From Cryptomeria japonica (lineage: Eukaryota; Streptophyta; Pinopsida; Cupressales; Cupressaceae): a stretch of 64,000 nucleotides of DNA. Location: assembly GCF_030272615.1 (NCBI RefSeq), contig NW_026728924.1:250001-314000 (forward strand). The letters are read 5' to 3'. Below the pieces are notes generated by a model. The model was not told where the DNA came from, made no database searches, and saw only the letters and a list, made by a program, of their open reading frames with translations. The translations under genes were made by a program, and so were the position numbers. This document shows, piece by piece, positions 57,649-64,000 of the stretch; position 1 is the first letter of the stretch; each line of letters opens with the position of its first letter.

Positions 57649-59944
57649 ATGGTTGAAACTTGTCTTCAAAAATATAGGAGAGAAACTAAAGAGGCTCAAA
57701 AGTCCGCAAACATGAGTGTCTATGAGTATGACAATGATGTCTTTTTCAATACTGATCATAACACATTACCTGACATGGATGCCTATAGAAACATTCCAAA
57801 TGTTGAGAACATGGACAATACAAACAACAATGATACACACAATGATGATATGGACAACTTTTTAGTACATTCAGCAGATGTGGAAGAATCCATTATGGAT
57901 CCTCGTTTCAATCGATTGGTTGAGGAAATAATGAGGAGGGATAGACAATACTTCTTACAAATGATGGCACAAAGTGGAGCCAAGATACCTCATGATTTTG
58001 ACATGTCTCAAATAATGGAACATAGACCTTTGCAACAAACTCACTCCAACATGGATCAAAGGAGGCCTAATAGTGGAGGAAATAGAGGACCACATATGGT
58101 GCCTAAATCACCATCATCTTTGTTTCAAAAACCAGAGGTCCCACATACACATGGTCAAGCATATGATACTCACCTTTGCAGACCATTATGGAAGTCTTAT
58201 GTAGAAAGATATGCTCAATCACATACCAATGCTAAGGATCAACCACCAAAGCAATTGGATATTCAAAGGCATGCTCAAAATTTGGACACAAGGAAACCCC
58301 GTGTCAAATTTGGGGGCAACACATTAGAACATGACATGCCTGTATGGTATACATGGACAAAATAGATATTGTGTTCCTCAACATGAATCTATACCAAGTG
58401 GTCCATATATGCAGCATCACTATAGACCTCCTCCATATGAACGTGTGTATGATCAATATCATCCATATATGCAACATGCTTCTCCTCCAATTGGTGCCTC
58501 AAGCATGGGGTATGGTCGAAGAAGTCGATCTCCACCTAAGAGCAATTTGGAGCAACAAATCAGGGACTTACAAAAGAAAATGGAGGACATAAATACACTA
58601 AAGCCAACATACACAATTAGAGACATATGTCCTTATCCATTTGACAAAAGCATTCCAATGCCTCCATTTCCTACACACCTTGTGATGCCTAAGTTTGATA
58701 AGTATAGAGGAAAAGGGGATCCTAAGGCACACATAAGACCGTTTTTCACAGCTTGCATTGAGGTAGCAGCAGAAGAGACATATTTGATGAGATTATTCCC
58801 ACAAAGCCTAGGTGATCAAGCTATGGAATGGTTCTCCCAACTCCCACTTGGTATTAAGTCATGGGGTGACTTAGCAGAGGCATTTATCCAACATTTCTCC
58901 TACAATATAGAGATATACATATCAGTCACTACTTTGTGCAACACCAAGCAAAAAGATGGAGAGTCTTTTTCATCATTTTTACAAAGATGGAGGAATCTAG
59001 CTAGCAGATGCTCTTGTGAAATTCCACAAAAACAAATGGTAGAAATGTTCACCCAGAATGTTAACAAAGACATTGGCTATGATCTAAGGAAAGCTTGTTT
59101 GTCCACCTTCAAGGACATCATTGAAAAAGGATTAGCGACAGAAAAGGTCCTAATTGAACAAGGAGTCATTAAGATATTCAAGGAAAACGGAGATGACTTT
59201 AAAGGAAAAGATAAGCCAAGATTTTGGAATAAAAACAAGAACACAGTCAATGATGGTGTGGTGGATGCCAATACAGTGCGACCGAAAATCATTTTTTCAG
59301 GATCAAGCTCTACAAACGATCAAGTGAATACTCAAACAGCTTCTAGATCACGAAGGAAGTATACCCCATTGGGAGAATCACTTGAGTCAGTCTTCAAGAA
59401 GCTAGTGGCAAACAAGGTAATCACTAATCCAGATTTTCCTCCATATGAACCAAAGGTTAAACCAAATTGGTGGAATGATGATGAATATTGTGAATTTCAT
59501 AAGAGCAAGGGTCATAAGACAGGAAATTGCCATCGACTGAAGAACATCATACAAGATCTCATTGATAGGGGTGACATTGAGATTGAAGGGAACTCATCCA
59601 ATCAAGAACATGAAATGCTTAAGGAACCATTCCCAAAGCATGACAAGGGAAAAGTTGTAGCCATAGATGATCAAACCAACTATACTAGAGCATCCTACAA
59701 CTATGATTCAACTATCAATCACATCTCGATCGACAATTACATCTCTACCATTATCATCAAGGACAAAAACCCTGAGAATTCTACCCAGAGACCCAAGATT
59801 GTCTTAAAAGGCATTGGATCTTCTTCCGAACCTACCTCTGAATGTCATGTTACAACCCGTCGAGCTAAAATCACTTTGCAAGGTGCTCCAGCTAAAAACA
59901 CTGCTTCCTCATCAACCAAACCTGAGTATGACCTTGTAGAATAG
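57649..59944 (+). pseudogene. Gypsy gag, one frameshift
   Basis: Capsid/nucleocapsid precursor. The first frame (57649-58365, 238 codons) is acidic and Asn-rich (NRLVEEIMRRDRQYFLQ). A frame change near 58340 leads to 58331-59944, 537 codons. In the latter the Retrotrans_gag core spans about residues 116-250 (MPKFDKYRGKGDPKAHIRPF, AMEWFSQLPLG, FLQRWRNLASRC). An unusual knuckle, C-x2-H-x4-H-x4-C, is at about 387-400 (YCEFHKSKGHKTGNCHRLK), as in Tat/Ogre-like plant Gypsy lineages. Apart from the shift the frame is clean. Confidence 0.8.
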
Positions 59945-60109
59945 TTAGGGAAGACACCCGCGCTCATCTCCATACTTGAACTCTTGTGCATATCCCCCAC
60001 ACATAAATCCATTCTTGACAAAATCTTGAGAGACACTCCTATCCCTACTGATCTGAACGTGGACCAGTTTCAAGCCATGGTGGATACATTTCCATTCCAC
60101 ACTCCCTTA

Positions 60110-60666
60110 CATTCACAGAAGCTGATGACGCCTCTGTAAGTCACCCACATAATGTACCATTACACATTGAAGCCTTCATACACAAACATCAAATAAAATG
60201 AGTCCTGATAGATGAAGGAGCAGGTCTAAACATTTGTACATTAAGCACTATTAAACAATTGGGATATTCTGAAAAGGTTATAAATTCTACAAACAAAATT
60301 ACCATCAAGGCATATGATGATGAAGAGCACTCATCCAAGGGCACAATCACTTTACCTCTCAGAGTTGGGCCAATTACCAAGGATATGGTTTGTCAAGTCC
60401 TAGACTTGGATCTCACATACAATATCTTACTGGGACGTCCTTGGATTCATGAAATGAGCACAGTCCCATCTACATATCATCAATGTATCAAGTTTCCACA
60501 CAATGGAGTTGAAGTGACCGTCAAAGATGACCCAAATCCATTCATATATTGCAACAATCTACGACCTAGATCAAAAATAACAATCCTAGTCAATCGACAA
60601 GCTATTCCTTCTTCAGTATATGTGGATCCAGAATCCTTGAAAGCTTCTACATCAAAACAAGCATAG
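60110..60666 (+). pseudogene. Gypsy aspartic protease-like domain
   Basis: In another frame than gag, HNVPLHIEAFIHKHQIK is followed by a TGA and then VLIDEGAGLNICTLSTI, the retropepsin active-site region; the residue after the catalytic Asp is Glu where Gly, Ser or Thr is usual. Later come ITLPLRVGP, VLDLDLTYNILLGRPWIH (the second conserved hydrophobic-Gly block) and VPSTYHQCIKFP. The TAG at 60664-60666 ends the frame. RT motifs do not follow. Confidence 0.65.
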
Positions 60667-60993
60667 CTAAAAGAAAAGTTCAAGGTTAAAGACCTGGGAT
60701 GTGGTGAGTATATCTTTCATGTTGATCAACTCCCACTATATCCTAAGGTATTCAATCGACAAGAATAGTTTACAAGCAACTTCTAATGCCAAGGAATTGG
60801 GTGTGAACCACCTAGTGTTGTGGCTTCTAAGTCTGAATGCAAATGTCCTTTAGTGGTGCAAGCAACTCTTGATATCAATAGTCCTAAGAATGGTTCCAAC
60901 AAAGAATCTATTTAGTGTATCGCCAGCCCTCTTGATAACTCACATAGATTTTCCATTTTATCCACTCATTCCATTTTCGCTCCTCTCTCAGAC

Positions 60994-61779
60994 TTGGATC
61001 AACAAGAATTACAAAAGCCCTTACTCATTGGAGATCAAAAATCAAGCTATGAACAAAAAAATTTAAAAGTCAAAAATAAAGAAAAATCCTCTAGTCCAAA
61101 TCAAAATCAAAAGCTATTGGACTCTGCAAAAATCAAAGTCAAGGATAAAAATCCTATCAATCAAAAAGAGAGAGAGTTGATCTCCCCTAATATCAAAATA
61201 ACTGGGGGCAAAAGCTCTAAAATTTTAAGTCAAAAAGCATATTTGTTGATCCTAAGTCTCCATCATGCTATCATGCTTTCACTTCTTTTTGCAATCGTAA
61301 GCCTTCATAACTCATCCACTTGTTCCACAAATCATTTTCCTTCTGGCAATACATCATGGACCTTTAATGGAGCTTCCTCGAAGGACTTTGTTATCAAGGA
61401 TGCCCAAACTTCTTTAGGTGACACGCATATGGGCTTGTGTAGTCCACACACTAGTAATTCTATCTCAGTTCATTTATCAAGGAAGACAGTCACTCGAGTT
61501 ACACATCATTCAATCAAGGAACAATGCAGCTACAATCATAAGATAAAGCCTCACACATTCGAGGTGGGTGACTTAGTTCTTAGAGAAAATCCCAAAAATC
61601 AGCAAGACAAAAAGAAGAAGGGCAAGTTCAAACCAAATTGGCTTGGTCCTTACATCATTACAGCAGCATATGGATTTGGGGCATATCAGCTCTCAACTAC
61701 AGAAGGTGAACCTTTGGAGGATCCTATCAACATCATGCACCTTTGCAGGTTTTACACATATCTCTTCAGAGTATCCTAA
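60994..61779 (+). CDS. ORF with Lys-rich part, hydrophobic segment and integrase C-terminal tail
   Basis: 261 codons open. Residues 10-75 are Lys/Asn-rich (KNLKVKNKEKSSS, IKVKDKNPINQKERE). About 84-103 is a hydrophobic stretch (YLLILSLHHAIMLSLLFAIV) that could be a membrane segment. The last 90 residues match the end of Gypsy integrase: HTFEVGDLVLRENP, then NWLGPYIITAAYG (GPY/F motif), GAYQLSTTEGEPL and HLCRFYT. Integrase zinc finger and D,D35,E core are absent. Either a deletion fused unrelated parts, or the family keeps this ORF. The start codon is the first ATG in frame and is not otherwise supported. Confidence 0.5.
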   Translation: MDQQELQKPLLIGDQKSSYEQKNLKVKNKEKSSSPNQNQKLLDSAKIKVKDKNPINQKERELISPNIKITGGKSSKILSQKAYLLILSLHHAIMLSLLFAIVSLHNSSTCSTNHFPSGNTSWTFNGASSKDFVIKDAQTSLGDTHMGLCSPHTSNSISVHLSRKTVTRVTHHSIKEQCSYNHKIKPHTFEVGDLVLRENPKNQQDKKKKGKFKPNWLGPYIITAAYGFGAYQLSTTEGEPLEDPINIMHLCRFYTYLFRVS

Positions 61780-63455
61780 TTCAAAAAATACAAAAAAATC
61801 AAAAATTTCAAAAGTACAAAAAAATCAAAAAAAAAAAATACAAAAAAAAAAAAATACAAAAAAAAAAAAAACATTGAAAAATCGAAAAAAGTAAAGAGAA
61901 ATAATTTCGTCCAACGGTGAAAACCACTTTGGTGGTGCCCTGGGAAAGTACCATGGTGAAAACCGGGCCACCGGTGCCATGCGTAGAGACATTGCTCCTC
62001 CCTCCTTCAGGATTCACTTTCATCCTTCACTTTGCACATACTCACAACCTATTCGTTCATAATAAACTTACCCATTCCCAGCATGGCTTGTTATTGATCT
62101 ACCCAAGATTGGTTAGCCATTCATAATAAACCTCCCTTTTCACCTCCCTTTCCATCCATAATAAATCAGATCCTATCTGTGGCTAAGGACAATCCTACAT
62201 CTAGTGATGGGTGTGGAACTGAGAGCATCACATGTTTCGAGGAGTATAGTTTCTTACAGCTTTCTTCAGTTTATCCACGCCCAATTCGCAATAAAGAAAC
62301 ATTTGCATCACCAGTCCGTAATAAAGTTTTCTCTTCTCTGCAATAAAGTATCTGTTTCATGGATTCAGTCAGTTTCAGATGAGACACAGCAGCAACAATA
62401 GGCTTCAACAAAATCAAATCTTTCAACAGACTTAGACAACATATGGTTCAGTGCTATCTATCCTTTCTGTGAAAGTAAACATTGTGACCACAATCAAATA
62501 AGACTTATACAAGTGACAAGAGACACTAAATTTGAGGACTACAGTGGATGTTGGTGTCGAGTCTTGGTTTTCTTTTGATTTTATCTTTTGGTGACATGTC
62601 TTTTAGCTTTTTCAGGATGTCTCTGACTAGAGATTCTATCTCCAAGATGTCTTTGACTAGAAAGGCGAGGATGGGGTATCGTCACTTATTTGTATTTGCT
62701 GTTTGTGGATTGTCTTTTAGTAATGCTATGACTTGTCCAAGTATATGAGGACACTGAGAGTCTAGTATGAACTGGGGCATTCCTTGTTTGTGACTATCTT
62801 ATCTCCATGCAAACAGGTACAATGACTTTCTAGGTCGAACATATGCCTCGATTGTCATAACCTACTTGCCATAATAAAGCTCAATGATGATAATGCACAA
62901 GAAGCTCCTTTCACTTTCATATCTTCTATCTTCCATCCCCCTTTCTTGATTGACCTCCATCATCCTTCTCGAGTCCACATAGCCTGCTATCACATGACTG
63001 AGTATAATGACACACCAAAAACATTTGTATTTCATGTAGTTGCACCTACATTACCACATATTAAGCATTTCATACATACATATAGCTATCACAACTGCAT
63101 CACATCCTGCACACAACACATATTAGCACATTTTACATTTGCATTATCATATTCATCTGCATTTCATACATTCATATTTGCATCATGCATACACATATAA
63201 AACATAAAAGAACAAAAAAAAATATATATTGCATTGCATCATATACATATTTGCATCCATATCATAAGCATCACATAAGAACATCTCATCACATAGGTAC
63301 ACATGCATATAGCTGCCACAAAGATCAATCATCTTATATATATATAAAGTGTCATGATATAGTGATGTCAAAATCATATGGCTACAATCACCCGTAGGTG
63401 TCTACATCATCATACAAAAATGGTACAATACTGATACATAGGGGGCCCTCTACGA
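61780..63455 (+). other. Gypsy 3' untranslated region and unannotated sequence
   Basis: It opens with a run of A-rich repeats (AAAAAAATCAAAAA-like, 61786-61872), then a less AT-rich block (61910-62000) with GGTGAAAACC at 61916 and 61952. The remainder is CA/CAT-rich low-complexity DNA, most marked at 63000-63300. No gene, and no LTR start that matches 54314, was found. Confidence 0.4.
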
Positions 63456-63955
63456 CTATGATGAATTCCCTCCCTTAGAGCTGGATGGCCTCAACGGAGT
63501 CTGAGCCCTAGAAGGACCTAGCCCAAGATCATCTCTCCTAGCCCCTGTGTCCTCTACAGCCACCCCTCGTGTCGCCCTATCCAGATAGAGGAACCCACTG
63601 ATAACTCCTGCCAACACTATTGGTAGTGCTAATCCTGTCCATGTCATGGTATCCCATGCCACATGTCCCACCCTCATCTCTAGTCCCGAATCCTAGAACA
63701 CTTGTCTAAGGGCATCCTTGTCTCCATCTCGATCATACAGAATCAACTCCCCATCGATCGATATTCGCAAAATCCTATATACATCCTCCAAGGTGACTAT
63801 CATCTCACCCATCGGCAAATGAAAACTACAAGTCTCTGAGTGCCATCTCTCATCTAGTGTAGTCAGCAATCCCATGTTCACCTGAAACTCAGGCACATAT
63901 AGAATATGTCTCAATCGCAGCTCAGTCCTCGGTTGTCAACTCAGGTCGCAACCTC
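63456..63955 (-). pseudogene. Plant mobile domain (PMD)-like fragment
   Basis: On the minus strand, one frame from about 63914 to 63456 reads MGLLTTLDERWHSETCSFHLP, GEMIVTLEDVYRILRISIDGE and, after a TAG at 63695-63693, RVGHVAWDTMTWTGLALP and AGVISGFLYLDRATRG. The ERW..ET..FHLP.GEM..TL.DV...L...I.G pattern is that of the plant mobile domain (aminotransferase-like, MAIN/MAIL family), which occurs in host proteins and inside transposons. An in-frame TGA lies just upstream of 63914. The fragment runs to the window edge, so the N terminus is not visible. Confidence 0.65.
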
Positions 63956-64000
63956 TAAGTCAATGGGAATCTCTCTCGTGACTCCAACATAGGCAAATAC

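Larger units (their letters stand above)
54314..61779 (+). mobile_element. Ty3/Gypsy derivative lacking RT, RNase H and integrase core
   Basis: A 5' LTR (54314-55094) and PBS are followed by a long leader, gag, a protease-like domain, and then directly the C-terminal tail of integrase. Only about 830 bases separate the end of the protease frame (60666) from the integrase tail (61490), far too few for RT, RNase H and integrase core. The 3' LTR is not recognisable before the window end, so the right limit given is that of the coding part. It is non-autonomous and probably needs a related element in trans. Confidence 0.7.

Noticed and set aside
57649-61779. Envelope-like gene at the end of the Gypsy derivative
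   Set aside because: A single hydrophobic segment is present, but there is no signal peptide or other envelope feature, and the rest is integrase tail.
63398-63406. AGGTGTCTACA as a reversed LTR start matching TGTAGACACCT at 54314
   Set aside because: Only 11 bases match, the adjoining sequence is unlike the LTR, and no polypurine tract lies next to it.
1-64000. CRISPR arrays, tRNA or rRNA genes, operons, bacterial-type promoters
   Set aside because: The tandem repeats lack spacer-repeat structure, no cloverleaf apart from the SINE-like sequence was seen, and all coding signals are plant transposon or plant gene types.

Overview
The window looks like intergenic DNA from a large, repeat-rich plant genome. 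It is AT-rich and has no operons, no bacterial-type signals and no intact host gene. Most of it is LTR retrotransposons, LINEs and their fragments, nested in one another. The element types, several very long LTRs, a peroxidase pseudogene with large introns and a plant-mobile-domain fragment all fit a land plant. The overall style suggests a gymnosperm/conifer; that last step is inference, not a database match.

Layout. 1-1814: 3' end of a Ty3/Gypsy-like element and its LTR. 3048-10740 (+) and 11143-18724 (-): two related, complete Ty1/Copia elements in head-on orientation, 402 bp apart, each with two LTRs, PBS, PPT and a perfect 5-bp target-site duplication (TAAAC and ATCAA). Both polyproteins are broken. 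18730-19800: remnant of an unidentified minus-strand gene next to the second copia. 20040-23516: a 5'-truncated LINE (reverse-transcriptase C terminus, zf-RVT, RNase H) with an extra downstream ORF. 23981-28695: a candidate 4.7-kb LTR containing TG/TA microsatellites, a 21-base G run, a 57-bp GC-rich tandem repeat and a 77-bp tandem repeat. 28696-29150: more LINE-type sequence.

29830-32500 holds a tRNA-type SINE, a RING-H2 fragment beside a strong foldback, and a degraded Gypsy RT/RNase H piece. 34351-37657 (-) is a class III peroxidase pseudogene (exons 2, 3 and part of 4); its intron 2 contains a solo LTR with a TTCAT duplication. About 39820-49616 is a minus-strand LTR split by a nearly full-length LINE (ORF1 with zinc knuckle, ORF2 with endonuclease, RT, zf-RVT and RNase H, plus an extra ORF3). 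49617-54313 (-) is the interior of that LTR element, which shows no gag-pol but one degraded Q/S/P-rich ORF. 54314 onward (+) is a Gypsy derivative keeping gag, a protease-like domain and only the C-terminal tail of integrase. The right edge (-) carries a plant-mobile-domain fragment.

The genes do not form a pathway. The most unusual signals are the third ORF shared by two LINEs, and two LTR elements whose coding content has been reduced or replaced.
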